Source of the DNA: Epinephelus fuscoguttatus
Lineage: Eukaryota; Chordata; Actinopteri; Perciformes; Serranidae
Direction of reading: 5' to 3'
NCBI RefSeq assembly: GCF_011397635.1
Contig: NC_064762.1
Location: 24,764,979-24,828,978, forward strand
DNA length: 64,000 bases
Below, in pieces: positions 39,101 through 50,800 of the stretch (positions are counted from its first letter, which is position 1; the number at the start of each line of letters is the position of its first letter). Below the pieces are notes generated by a model that saw only the letters and a list, made by a program, of their open reading frames with translations, did not search any database and was not told the origin of the DNA. Position numbers and translations under genes: made by a program.

Positions 39101-42100
39101 AAGAACGGACAACAATCGATTGTCAAAAACAAACACGAATCCCAGAGGAAATTAGTGAGGCAGCTCTCTGCTGCTTCTCTTGCTCTCCTCCCCCTGCTCT
39201 TGACTTTACCCTATGACTCCACTTTTCTTCCAGGCCGGGAGAAGGCCATTTCCCGTTCTCACACACCAACATACATAAACGTCACCGCCACACAGAGCAC
39301 ACAGCAGGCTTGTTTGTGGGAGACTTCTGGTCCTTGCTGGCACTTTCCTGTACAGCTTTAACTCAACTTCAGAAGACAATGGGTTTTTAGAGAGCATCGT
39401 TTATCTGTTTAAGTGGACCCACAAGGATGGTCCGAGTCTCTTTGCCTCCTGACAACACCGATACAGCAGAAAACACGCCATGTGATTGTGTGAATAGACC
39501 CTCTGGCACTCAGAGTTCCCATCTTTACTCTGTCAGTCCTGACTCACTGTCTGGGTCCACTTCCTCTAAAACAAACCACAAAGGCTCACTGTAAAGAACT
39601 GACACCATATTAGGAACTGAGCTCCATGCAGCCAACATTAGTGGGATGTCAGATAGACTCAGAAAAGACTTGAAACAAGCGATATTTGCACCGTGCCCTG
39701 AAAATCCTCCAGACTGATGCCATTTATCTTGTGCATACACAAAACCCAGAGTGCCGCTTTGTTGCTCTGTTTGTTTACTGGCACCCTGCTTGAATGCAGA
39801 AGATGTTTTTTTTTTTTTTTTTTAGCACGTTGCTACTTTTAGTAAAACGTCCTGAATCATTAACACAAATGTAATCATATGCAGTAATCACAAACTCAAA
39901 TTTGATTCAGCCATTTACATTAGCGCAGCAGACACCCCACTGGTAATCCTGTTTACAATGAGCAGCCGAACAACAGATAAAAAGACATAGCTTGGACTTT
40001 GATTGGTTCTAAAAATACCCTGGCCACAGAAGGCTTTGTGACTACTTCCTAAAAGAACGTATTAACAGGTACAAGAAATTGTTGTTGTGACCTTTCTACA
40101 GAGACCACGAAGCCACCAATGAGGAAGCTTATAGCTTTTCCTTTCACTGTTAAAAGAACCACAAACGGGAGCAAAGAGTGCCCCGACCTTTACTGTCTAT
40201 CACCCTGTCTCTCCGTCTTAATTCACATCACTTGAAGGCCAAATTTCTTAAAAGAGCAACATCCACAAAACACCAAAAGTGACACACAAACCTCCATGGA
40301 CTAAAAATAGAGGTTTGATGCAGCTCTGTGTTGTCTCTGATGTTCAGAGATTTTGCTCTAATATGCAAATGCTGTACAGTATTTCTTTTTTTTGGTATCC
40401 ATTTCTATTCATATTGCACGCTGCTATTTGTATGAGTCTGGAATAAGCCTGTCAGCAGTGATGAAATTTCATATTCATGTAAATTTCCAGAGCAATCTCC
40501 ATCCCTGGAACACGTTAAGGGATTACCTATGTGAATTATGTATGCTGAGCAGGAGAGAGAAGCAGGACGGTGAACAGGAGAACTAATAACATGAGGACCT
40601 TAAATATGCCTCACCTTTATGATAATTTGTCTAATTATAGATTTATTTTCATACTTCCATGCTGTAAATGCTGCAATGCCTGTCTTGGTTGTTTTGGTAT
40701 TGTGACTGCTGTGTCTGCTGTGATTTATATTCACTTCCCGGCTGTGTCCTCTGCCTTCTGCTGCAATGAAGAGAACCCTTTCCTTATCAATAAGCATTAA
40801 AGTGTCATCTTGTCTTGTATGATCAGGACTTAGATCGGTAAAATCCTCTTGCATTTCATTCTGTTACTTCTGTTATCATGGAGCTACAACTCTAAATCTT
40901 TCATTCCTCAGTATAACTGGCTTGTGATGTGTGTTTAAATATTCATGCTACACTGCCTGAATTGAGAACGCCCTCATCAGAAATCACAAAATTCTGTACT
41001 CAATCATCATTAACAGGTTAGTGAGGAGGTTTACTTCAATACAGATTAGCTAGAAGCATTATCCTGCATTCATTTAATGCAGGAGAGCAATTATCAAGTG
41101 CTTAACACCACATTGAAGAGCCCGAACTGTTGAACCATGAGTCAGCATGAATACTGCCCTGTGTACAATAAGGAAGTAATTGTGCTACAAATACACTGCT
41201 ATGACAACGACTAAAAATAACCCCTGTATCATTGTCAGCTCACTCATAGAATTTTCCATTATATTCTTGAAAACTAACATAACTACAACATAAAATTAAT
41301 GCAAGTGTCTGTATGAAAAGAAAAGAGACTATGTTTAAAAACATGAATGTAACATTTGAATGGGCGTGTTGTCCATGAGGATTTTTTAAAGCATCTATTG
41401 AGATTGAGACCAAGCAGTTCATGAATCATCTTTAAACAAGCCAGTTGAAAATAGTCTAGAGAACTATCTGTCCTTTTCCATCAGTTGACTGGCAGTCTTA
41501 AAGGCGCAGGTGCATCATGGGAACTGAAGAGAAGCACTCGAGTGCACATTTGTTCCTTGTAATGTGCCAACTGTCACGAACATGGTCAATAGAGGGTCTG
41601 TCTTTTAGTGCATGGAGTCACAGAACTTTAAGGTACAGCCTTTTCCTGTGCGTTAAATGCATAACATGCACGGATAGCGCGAGTATGCGGCGCACACACA
41701 AAAAAATAACACATACACACACAAATACAGTACACAGAGCACGTGGGCCGGGGATTTGAGGACACATCTCCTTGGTATTGGTAGGCAGTGTATGTGTGTG
41801 AGTGTGTTGGATGCAGAACGTGAGCGTGATACCAGCCCCTCTGGGCTCCACATGAATCATGTGTATTACATAAGACAGAGAGAGAGATGATACCATTGGG
41901 ATCAGCAGTGCCCTCCCCCTGCCCATCCACCCATCTCTCTCCCTCTATTCCTTCTGTTACTGTTTCTCACACAGATTCATTTATTTAAAAGGCATTCACG
42001 AAAGTTAATCAATTAAAGCTTTAAAGCATCTCGGGGCCTTAAACCTCCCCTCACACACACACATTTCCTTATTCACACATACACAGTCTGCCTGCCTCCT

Positions 42101-42167
42101 CTCTGTGGCAAGGACATCTGGCACATTTCACAAGCTGGCTATGTGAGGGTAGTGTGTGTGTGGGAAG

Positions 42168-42209
<42 letters not shown>

Positions 42210-43011
42210 GTGGGGGGGGAGGGGGACTGGAACATTGAACGGCTAAAGTGAAAGGAAAGCTGGCACAAGTGACGGAGTTCAGTGAGTACATTCCATTAAC
42301 ATTGTATTATTTTGCAGGGAACAAAAAGAGCACAAGCTTTATAGGTCCTGTGGTTACCTATGTTCACTTTAACCTCCACGTGTGAACCAGATTTCCCTGC
42401 ACAAGACCACAATCAAAAAACCTGATACCTTACATTCAAAATGACTAACCTAAGATCATAACCTGATCTGAAGGTTATTTTGGGGCATTAACCAAAGCTC
42501 GCTAGCTGTGCTAAAAGCTCTCAGAGGACACTAAATGTCACGGCTGATAAAAACCTTATGACAGCAATGTGACCGCAGACAACATTATCTCTCTGTTTCA
42601 CTCGATACAGCAGACGAAAACGGTTGTGACTCATTAGGGGAGTGAATAGATTTACAGAGTGGGTGGGATTGAAGCAGAGCAACCTGACCGACCCAAGGGT
42701 AAAGCGAGCCAATTTAATCAAACTGACCTGCAAGACAGAGGGGAAAATAAGCTCAATCAATTCACGAGAGACGGGCGAAGATGGCGGTTTAGTCGATGTG
42801 TATCATGTGGGAGCGGAGACAGAGAGGGGGAGAAAAAAAGATGTGTGTGTTTGTGTGTCTGCGTCTTACCTGATGCGTGACCATGAGGGAGCAGGGTGAA
42901 GAGGAGGAGAAGCGCGGAGGCAGCCAGCCTGTGGGCTCGAGAGGAGGAGGTGGAGGAAGAGGAGGAGGAGGACAGGGCTCTCGTCTGAAACGCTACCATT
43001 CCATCGCACAT
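15175..43011 (-). CDS. susd6: Sushi domain-containing protein 6 (type I membrane protein, two sushi modules)
   Basis: Coding exons on the minus strand: 43011-42870, 19231-19037, 18402-18208, 18085-17947, 16073-15598, 15200-15175. All are GT-AG with consistent phases, giving 390 aa. Residues 1-48 form an N-terminus with a Ser-rich n-region and hydrophobic core LAASALLLLFTLL (signal peptide). Residues 48-112 are sushi 1, with four Cys, Trp and an NQT sequon. Residues 113-177 are sushi 2 (EPENGGY...VIEYFC...GDYKFLTC), with six Cys. The transmembrane helix is about 190-213 and precedes PKLKSFHHSR. The cytoplasmic tail carries VEGVQVTLPSYEEAVYG (about 238-254), Ser runs, and ends DIPLLKEA. Sushi 2, transmembrane helix, LPSYEEAVYG and the tail match mammalian SUSD6, a p53-responsive gene (DRAGO) whose product works with TMEM127 and the ligase WWP2 to lower surface MHC-I in human cells. 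The LPSY motif is a WW-domain ligand type. The extra first sushi is unusual. MCxG at the start supports the first ATG; a second lies at residue 5. Confidence 0.93.
16957..17720. mobile_element. Nested non-autonomous DNA transposons in susd6
   Basis: The outer element's 3' module (about 17577-17705, 'aataatagaacagct', 'atatctagtctgat') is shared with 54258-54390. A second element at about 17105-17556 sits inside, with inverted ends 'tggggctggatatcg' and 'acacccagccctt'. Both resemble hAT-type MITEs. Target duplications are not clean. It lies between the transmembrane and cytoplasmic exons. Confidence 0.5.
18831..18951. mobile_element. Short fold-back MITE between the two sushi exons
   Basis: The left end 'aaaaggaacatgtcacccac' and the right end, read in reverse complement, 'aaaggaacacttcactcac', form imperfect inverted repeats of about 30 bp around a short AT-rich centre. 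The total is about 120 bp, typical of teleost MITEs. Confidence 0.65.
24240..24830. repeat. Possible interspersed element beginning 'gggggctttcacatcaggg'
   Basis: The opening 'ctttcacatcagggtacc' is like the inverted end of a frequent teleost DNA element, and the interior differs in composition from the flanks. I could not see the opposite end clearly, so limits are guesses. Confidence 0.3.
26220..26580. other. GC-rich block, candidate intronic regulatory element
   Basis: High-complexity sequence, clearly GC-richer than its neighbours, is followed directly by homeodomain-type AATTA cores ('aaattaaaattctaattatc' at about 26532). It shows no repeat hallmarks and no recognisable protein; the 84-codon frame at 26260-26514 lacks a domain. 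Enhancer function is inference only. Confidence 0.3.
27670..28330. repeat. Teleost repeat with 'cagggctcgacagtaatg' end
   Basis: 'ggttgccaggttgtcattag' and 'ggttgctcccagtggcaacc' form a short inverted pattern I recognise from dispersed fish repeats. The right boundary is not defined. Confidence 0.35.
33067..34015. mobile_element. Non-autonomous hAT transposon with exact 8-bp target duplication
   Basis: GTTATTAC at 33067-33074 is repeated at 34008-34015. Between them the 933-bp element starts TAAGGATGCACC and ends GGTGCATCCCTA, whose reverse complement is TAGGGATGCACC. Subterminal 'attcgg/ccgaat' repeats are frequent at both ends. An 8-bp duplication and short imperfect terminal repeats are diagnostic of hAT. 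No transposase remains; the internal frames are short. It lies in susd6 intron 2. Confidence 0.92.
36591..36615. repeat. Poly-T tract
   Basis: A run of about 22 T in susd6 intron 2, followed by A-rich sequence. A similar T run lies at about 39808-39824. No flanking element was recognised. Confidence 0.7.
37461..37897. repeat. 58-bp minisatellite with higher-order A-B-C-D / A-C-D / A pattern
   Basis: About eight units of roughly 58 bp share 'ctg/agctt...agtagcacaaa...gctggaaag...ggcag..gtgtg'. Unit types repeat in order: 'atgcacacagctta' (A) at about 37467, 37702 and 37866; 'agccccctgctttga' (B) only once; 'acaaacaaccagc' (C) at about 37580 and 37760; 'accctgctttga' (D) at about 37645 and 37811. 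The second round lacks B. The 113-codon minus-strand frame at 37520-37861 is the repeat being read, not a protein. A (CA)n run lies nearby at about 37309-37328. Confidence 0.85.
41511..41524 (-). promoter_or_regulatory. ZNF143/SBS-like site
   Basis: On the minus strand GTTCCCATGATGCA resembles the ZNF143 (SBS) consensus with its CCCA..ATGCA core. It lies about 1.5 kb downstream of susd6 exon 2, inside intron 2. Single-motif evidence. Confidence 0.3.
42170..42205. repeat. (TG)n microsatellite
   Basis: About 18 TG units, followed by a G-rich run at 42212-42226. Confidence 0.95.
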
Positions 43012-43052
43012 CTTTTCCTCCGGCGACCAGAGAGAGTCCTCTACGGCTTAAC
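43012..43052 (-). other. 5' UTR part of susd6 exon 2 and its acceptor
   Basis: On the minus strand a long pyrimidine tract (plus-strand gagggaggga repeats at about 43068-43100) leads to 'cctggacag', and the exon begins at 43052. Forty-one untranslated bases precede the first ATG. Confidence 0.65.
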
Positions 43053-44834
43053 CTGTCCAGGCCACATAGAGAGGGAGGGATAGAGAGGGAGGGGGGAGGG
43101 AGGACGCGGATTACTATCAACATTCAGCGAGGATTATGTAACCAAAAGCAACACAGAGAGACAGGAGGGAATAGAGTGAGAGTGCTCTAATGACTGTATG
43201 GGAAAGAGAAAGTGACAGAGAAAAGGCCCTCTCTGCACATCATCAAATAGCAGTTGGTTTACTGATAATAACAACGTCAAGAACGACTCTGTGTATTTCC
43301 TCTTCTCGCGCAGATCCTTAAACAGCATCCTGCTATTTAAACCACCCCCCGGGCAGACAGACGGCAATTCCCAGCGCTCTTTTTTTAAAAACCACCAGTG
43401 GCAGCAGCAGCAGGAGAGATCCTCTGATCTCCCCTCGATCCCCACTTTTGGCTCTGACACAAGATCTAACTAAATAAACCAGCCATTACACTCTGCTGTA
43501 GATGATGTAACAGGGAAACAGATCCCTGCTGCTGATGAGGTAGGAGCATTAGGGGGAGAGAGGCTAAAAGTGTGTGTGAGAGAGTCAGCGCAAAACAAAA
43601 CAGTGATTACAACTGCAACTTCTGCAAAAACTCGTGACGGTACGGAGAGGAGCCTGCGTTTTACCGCAGCTTTATAATTAAATAAGTAGAAGTTCAATAA
43701 GTTTCAGGCTGCTCCCTTGTGTTTGGGCAGCAGTAGTTGTTAGCACATTTGCTATCTGGTCAATATTAGTTTTTTATGTATTCTTAAATGCACATACACT
43801 AAAGCTCTGTAGCAGGGATTCCTCAAATGCAGCTATTAAAGTGTTGCAAAAAAAGAGGGTACAGTACTTTACAGTTGAATGATAAACAGATGCCATACCG
43901 CCGTCTGCTCAGCTGTGATCCTACTCTGCCATATGCTGCACACGGTTATTAGCAGCAGAGTTTGATGGATACATTATGTAAAGACAACTTCATCAGATGC
44001 TACTTTCTGAAATGTCTCCTGTACTTTTTAGCCACTCATATGGCCAACACATTGATTGTAAAGTATTTTTTATATCGGCCAAAAAAAGCAGCCTAATAAG
44101 CTTTTGTTTTGTACCTTGCACCAAATGTTGCTGTTCCATTTCTCTATGTTTTACCTACAAAAAGTGGTATCTGTTGTAAATGTCTGCAAAAAACCTTAAA
44201 AGGTTAACGATAAATCAAACACTGCACTCCCAAAACAGCTGGATGACAGCAGAGAAAAGCAGGGGAGGTGATGAAGAGTTTCTGTGAGACACCTTTAAAT
44301 CAATGGGAGGAAAAACACAGACAACAACACCCCCATCCTCTCTTCGCATATCTCTTTCCATGATGCCAACTTAAGTAACTTCCTTAAAGCACTGAAGGTT
44401 GATTGGGGGGTAGATACAACGAGATGCGCACTGTCATTACATAAATGAGATGCAGGTGCACGCAGTCCTGGTCGTGTTTCTACAGATAGATTGGGATGAT
44501 GTAGCAGTAGTTGCATTTTGTGCAGAACTAGCTTGCTGGCAGCCAGCATATCCTCAAGAGAGGGCAGAGGGCCCATTACAGTTACACAAGGCTGCTGAGC
44601 TAATGGCTACAGTAATGGCATGGTTGCACTTAGAGAGCTGCGAATGTGATTGCAGATCTGCTGCGTGGCCACTGGCACTGCCACAGACGAGCCAGAACTA
44701 CAGTGATGAGGGAAGGAACTGTAAACACACGTGCACATATGTGGTTGTTTTTGTAACACACTGCCTGTGCTTTCACATCAGAGTGTCCTGCACTGGGCTG
44801 CATTTTATATGACCATTATTGGCAAAACATTTCC

Positions 44835-44835
<1 letters not shown>

Positions 44836-44876
<41 letters not shown>

Positions 44877-44887
44877 AACAAACAAAC
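44836..44887. repeat. (AC)n followed by (CAAA)n
   Basis: About 18 AC units run directly into four CAAA units, in susd6 intron 1. The remainder of intron 1 (43053-48747) is AT-rich with no recognised gene; the 177-codon frame at 46318-46851 has no domain. Confidence 0.95.
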
Positions 44888-47800
44888 AGCAGGGCCCCCT
44901 ACTGCCTGCCACCTTTCTAATGTCCCCTAGAGTAGGATGGAGACAGATACCTGCATGTGGCGCATGCCAGTGGGAGAGAGTGACGTAAGCCAGATTTGGC
45001 AGGACAGTCTGGGTACTGCATTGAGCCAAAGGGCAGACAGTCAAAACCACATGCAGGGAACGTGTGCCAGCCATTTGATCCATAGACACTTACTCATTTG
45101 TCCATGTTGGGATCAGCGCGCTGCTGTTAAGGCCTAGGTTACAGAGAGGCCCTATGCTAACTCATATGATGTCCTCACTATGAACATCTTAGAAATATCA
45201 AGGACAAACAAAAGTCACAGGCAGGACAAAAAAATGACATGTTTGGCTCAAAGGCACTTTTTGGGATGTAAATAACCACTTGGGATGGCATTTATAATGC
45301 AGGGCTGACCTCCTGAGAAAGCCAAGGGCAAAGTATTGACCGGCCCGTGCGTTTCCAAAGTGAAAACTTAAGCAGAATTAGCTTAATTGCTTTCACTCAG
45401 GAGTGTCTGAGAAAGGACAAAGTCATTAACTCTGTGCTAAGGTATCCCACAAAATACAGCATTCCAATTAGCTGCAACAACATAGCTTGGAGCCTGAAAT
45501 GAAGTTTTAGCAGGGCTTTTAATGCGCTGACTGTAAGCTTGAGCATTTAACTGATTAATAACACATCAGGCAGTTTGACAGCAAAAGCACAGAAATACTT
45601 CAAGTTTGGATGTCAACTTTCTAACTTGCAACTGTGTGGGCCTCCTGTCAGATACTGCCAAAGATGTCAGGCTTGACAGATCACATTAAAGGGCGTGCTG
45701 CTATTCTGAACTTCAAGAGATTTTGCGTCTGCGTTTCCTGGAACAAAATTTGGTGTCAAACCACGTAAACAAACACTTCCTGCTGGCAGCTGCATGCAGC
45801 CAGGTAACATCAGCTTGCACAGATCACAATTCAGGGCTTGTAGTGCCATTTCTATAAGAACAGTCAAACAATGCAGGTTAAATATCTATCAGTATCATTA
45901 CAATGTCATTCTTAATGGCTGACATTAGAGCCATCATTGCAGTATGACTACTCATAGTTATATTAGTGTCACTGGAATGGGATAAATCTAATCACACTTG
46001 AAGCACCATCAGAGGGCTACTGACAGGAATACAAATACATGCAGAAAGCAAAAATCATTAAGGCTGATTTAACAGACTAAAAAACATGCAATGACACGAA
46101 ACATGACAGCCCATACACACAGATGTTGCAAGAAAGGCAAAAGTTACCTGGCTTCATACACACAGGAAATGGATTTGCCATTTTCTCCATTTTATATCAT
46201 TATAATCTTAATATTTTGGGGTTTCTAACAGTTGGTTAAACAAACATGCAAACTGAAGATGTTACCTACTCAAAAAAAAATATCAATAATGCGAATCATC
46301 ATTAGCTGCAGGCCCAAATGACATTGCTAAAAATAGCAGTGTTTTGGCCCATTTCATTAAGAAATTTGAGTTTTTTCCAGCATAAATACACTGTCTGTTT
46401 GGTGCTCCACTGGGGAAAAAAACTATGCAACCCTCCACTTCAGACACCAGTGAGACAACCAGCCAGCCAGCAGGCTGCTACTGCAGTTTTTCAGCTGCCC
46501 GAGGCTCCTGGAATGCAAAGGGAGCCAAGGAGAGCAGCAGCACAGGCATGTGTCCGGGAACAGAGAGCACTCAGTGTGCCAAAGAAACAGCCGGGAGGAG
46601 ATTTCCACCCGATAGGCCCCAATGCTACTGCTTCTGGTAGAGCCTGCCTGGGCCAGCGGAGGGAGCCCAGAGATGGGGCTCTGCATGGCAGCACAGAAAG
46701 GACCCTTTGTTATGAAGTATTCTGTAGTGTTAAGCCCCACAGCGCCCGAGCATCCCTCTGTACTGCCGCAAGGAAGGGGACACAAACACACAGAAAGATG
46801 GAGAAAAAAAAGAGTGTAAAGAAAGAACATAAGGAGAGAGAGGTACGATGAAACAAGGGAAACACTGTCGTATGTTTTGTTGACAGTGGTGAAAGGTGGG
46901 GAAATCTGAGAATGGGATTGAAGCCAAGCACAGTGTTCTTATCTTTGCTCACAAGATGTTTTCTCTAAGCTATGTTGTCAAACAGAAAAAGCCTCTGAAT
47001 GCTGGACCGGGAGTTATAAAAATCTCACCGCAGTCACACAATGGGTTTTAAATTGAGAACCATTAAAGCTGCCCATTGTATTTCTGCTCGTTTCTGCGTG
47101 AAAGACCGGAGTGTGTACAATGTGTCAAGACAAAACAAGTCAATCTGAACAATGGCGGTCAAATGAGTGATTGTGACACCTAGAAAAAATTAACTCAAAC
47201 ATCTTGAGGTTTCAAGCCATAAAAAGTAGAACTCAAACTGCCCAGCAAAATAAACTATCTCTAAATATGAAAGCAAACATTGTGTACTGTTGCCATCAGA
47301 AATTTTATTGGCTGAATTTCTGAGGACAAAGTGGAGTGATGGCTGAGTGCAAACATCATAATGTTTGGTCAGTTTCTAGATTTGTTCGGAGAGCACTGTT
47401 CTTCTTGACAAAGTAGCCCACTGTCTGGACAATGCTAAATGACAGTGGGTTTTATATGCGTGGGGGCAGAATACATTTACAGCAATGGCAATAAATTCTG
47501 TTAGAGAAGAAAGAACACCTCTAGGGGTGGGTTACGTGGATAAAATCCAGCATTATGGAAAAGTACTTTTATATGTTATGACTATATAGCATCAAATAAC
47601 AGTCATCTAGGGCTAGATCATCACATTGGTGCAAAAAGTAAACTAAAATCCAACCTTAATGTAAAGTAGGGATCACTACCACCTCAACTCTCACAACAAC
47701 ATGTGGTGCACAACAACGTGATCAAAACATTGGTTAGCCTTATATTAGACACAGCCCACCAAACTATTTGCTCAGAGGGAACATTAGTCCCAGATACTTG

Positions 47801-48139
47801 ACTTCATAAACCCTCAAAATGTATTTAATCCTTGTCTCCATTATGATAATATACAACAGCCCACCTTTGGACTTCTCTGCCCTTTGCTGTGGTTAAGTGT
47901 CATATCCTCCCCTGCCAACCTAACGAGAAACTCTTACTGGAATAAAGCGAGGGTGTGGGAAATTGCAGTGTTGGGGATATCCGAGCAAGGCAGACCCTCA
48001 GAGCTCAATAACACATCCCTGCGACTGCATGAAACGTGGTCAACTGCCTTTATGGCAGCTCTAAAGCAGAGTCACACGCTTCGACACGTGCAACTGTACT
48101 GCGAGCTATTTAAACAAAGAGTGTGGTGGGCTGCCAGGA

Positions 48140-48141
<2 letters not shown>

Positions 48142-48176
<35 letters not shown>
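48142..48176. repeat. (AC)n microsatellite
   Basis: About 17 AC units in susd6 intron 1, roughly 570 bp from the non-coding first exon. Confidence 0.95.
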
Positions 48177-48178
<2 letters not shown>

Positions 48179-48747
48179 ACAAAAACAAAGACACAACCAA
48201 AGCAAACCCATTCTAACAATGTAGCTACACACACAGTTGTTAGATCGTTGTTTCACTTAGGCTTACGTTAAAACACCATGTATAATTTGTATATAGTGCG
48301 ACATGTTTTTTTTTTACTGTACTTGAATGTAACACTACAGTAACGCTACAGCTGTTAACTGTTAGAGACAGGACTAACTAGCTACTACAGCCGGTTTTCC
48401 GCTTTTATTGTACCTTTAAGCACTTTGTCAAGCTAATTTATGGCGTCTAATAAAATATTTCAGCCAAATTAATACAGCAGACTTGTCAAAAAGCGCAAAT
48501 TAACGTTAACAGATAGCTTATTAACGTTTGTCAGCTGACGCGGCTAGCTTGATTAACACTTTAGCTAGTTAGTTTAACGCAAAATTGCCAACTCACTACT
48601 CTCCTTGAGGCAGTTGTGAATGTTACGCTAGCGTGAGAAACGTGTTTTTATATTTTTAATGCTGTCGTCGACGAGAGGAAAGACAAGCGCAAGAAAGCTC
48701 GTAGTGGCCTGTGTGTGCTTAGCTTGCGAAAAACAGACAAGACTCAC

Positions 48748-48960
48748 CAACGTATAGGTTACCAGCGGCGAGCCCTCCTCTCACTGCTTCACAGTCGAGG
48801 CATTAACGCTCGTGAAAAATGGAGACTCCCCAAAACCAGAAAATGGCGAATTAACACCAAATATATAAATAATAATGTTCTCGTCGTCTAGTTCCGTCAG
48901 CGCCTCTCTGTTGTTCCCGGTCCGCTCGGCTCGCCAGCTCTTTATTTTAGGTGAGCGGAA
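48748..48960 (-). other. susd6 non-coding exon 1 (5' end approximate)
   Basis: A consensus donor (acgttg|gtgagt) lies at 48748/48747 on the minus strand, preceded by CpG-richer sequence with no downstream in-frame ATG before the donor that fits the protein. Its partner acceptor is at 43053. The transcription start is placed only by composition, near 48900-48960. Confidence 0.5.
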
Positions 48961-49020
48961 ACACTCGCTGTGAGAACTCTACCAGCTGCCTCGCTCTCGC
49001 GCGGTCTCCATGGCGACCTC
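48880..49020 (-). promoter_or_regulatory. susd6 promoter with RFX X-box-like palindrome
   Basis: A CpG-rich stretch contains GTCTCCATGGCGAC at 49004-49017, which matches the RFX X-box consensus (GTTNCCATGGNAAC) except at two positions. No TATA box is apparent. RFX proteins bind many promoters, including MHC genes and cilia genes; function here is unknown. Confidence 0.4.
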
Positions 49021-49495
49021 ATTAGAAGGGCGGATCCTAATCTGTCAAGCCAACCGTGGGGCTCGCCTTCAAAATAAAAGCACGGAGTTTGGTTCGGAGA
49101 CAAAAGAAATGGACAAAAATAGGAAAATACGCCAAAATTTATGTGTCGCCACTAGAGGCTAAAATTTGCATGTATTATGGTACATGCGTCATTATAGGAA
49201 ATGTCATAATTATTTTTATTTAATTATTGTTTAATTAATTTATTTTTTAATTTTGTACTTACGATTATTGTGTATTTATTTACTTCAATAGTCTGTCTTT
49301 TTAGCTGACATGTTCTTCTATTTCGTTACTTTTTTATTTTTTTTTTTTAAACGTATTTATTTACTTATTTATCGACGGATCTAAAATGGTCTCTGGTGTT
49401 TCCCCACTTCGTTTCCTCAGTTTCGTCAGTTCCTGTTTTTATAAGAAATGTTAGAATTTTAGTCTTTAGCATCACAGTCTCTGAATTTATATCTG

Positions 49496-49505
49496 CGTGT
49501 GTGTG

Positions 49506-49546
<41 letters not shown>
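49496..49546. repeat. (GT)n microsatellite
   Basis: About 25 GT units with one GC interruption; a plus-strand AATAAA lies about 50 bp downstream with no gene assigned to it. Confidence 0.95.
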
Positions 49547-49549
<3 letters not shown>

Positions 49550-50668
49550 ATTGTGTGAAGCACTTTGTGTTGCATTCTTTATGTATGAAAACTGCTATAT
49601 AAATAAAGTTTGATTGACTGATTAATTAAGAAATGTACAATTATATGTTGTGATTATCCGCAGAGTGGCTCATATGCTCAGCTGTAATAATAGAATATTT
49701 AATAAGTAGGCAAACGACCTCCACTTGAAGATCTTAATGAGGCAAACAACCATTTATATGAGCAAAACAATTTGCAAAGAACCACGAATGGCAGCCAAAT
49801 AATCTTAGAGTTACTTTCTTTGACCTCCTGTGAACTGGCTGCACAAAGACAATTTTAATGTAGCTGATATGATAAAAACATGGCTATTTTTTAACACTTT
49901 TTTATTGGGTTTTAACAACGTATAAAAAGTACACATAAAACCTTCAAAAGAACAGGCAGCTGCAGCAGATAATGGCCTAATCAGGGCCCAAACTATTATG
50001 ACTGGCTACAAGATGTAATAAAAAAATAAAACCATTTTTATAAAGTGAATATGACTTAATTCACATGGAGTTATTAATTAAGTGGGGGTTTAGAGTCTAG
50101 CTTTTATTAATTCCAAAAACAGAAGAGTCATTTAATGTGAGTCCTAGTTTCTCAAGGTTGAGACTGACACTTCCCTCAACCACTGAGTCCAGCTTGGTGG
50201 TTGAGTTTCTTCCAAAACATGGCTATTTTAATAATTTTGTCACCATATTTAATTATCATTTAACATGCAATGTAAACAAATTCAATTCCAGAGAGGTAAA
50301 GGTGAAAAAGACATTAAAGAATGGACTATAGGTTCATGTTTTCACACACTGATGTTTGCACCCTGAGCTTTTATGATGTGTATTGCCTGCTTTTGCATCA
50401 TCTACATCACTTATCTGAGTACCTATAGCTGTGCCATCTGAACGAACGTTTCTGTGACTGCAGTGTCACAGCCATCTCTATCAGTTCACACAGTCTTAGC
50501 TGTTGCTTTTGCTTTTGCAAGGCTGTTTGATTAGATCATCTGAGATGGGTTTTCTTTATAGCTGTTGCTGCTGCAGAGAGCACATCATCACAGCCTGCAT
50601 ATGTATTAGAAGTGCACCTAGATGAGAGGTGTACAGGTCATGAATAAACACACATGTGATCTAAAGGT

Positions 50669-50800
50669 GCTTGTACGGTACGAGTATATTTCGCTATATG
50701 ATGTCCAGCACTGCACTGTATTTACACAACCTGCTTGTACGGTAAGCCCATGAGTATATTCCATTAAGTGCTGCGCTGTATTTACACAATGTGCCTGCAC
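50669..50800. repeat. 64-bp tandem duplication
   Basis: GCTTGTACGGTA begins copies at 50669 and 50733. Both continue with 'gagtatatt' and 'ctgtatttacacaa'. Copies have diverged by substitutions and a short indel. Confidence 0.75.

Larger units (their letters stand above)
19232..42869 (-). other. susd6 intron 2, about 23.6 kb, no host gene recognised
   Basis: The intron joins the signal-peptide exon (donor at 42869) to the first sushi exon (acceptor at 19232). No internal frame shows a domain I recognise. Contents I can name are the hAT element at 33.1 kb, the minisatellite at 37.5 kb, microsatellites, interspersed repeats, and the GC-rich block at 26.2 kb. The rest is AT-rich and unremarkable. 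Confidence 0.7.

Noticed and set aside
46318-46851. 177-codon plus-strand frame in susd6 intron 1
   Set aside because: Overlapping frames on both strands are equally open; no domain or splice context.
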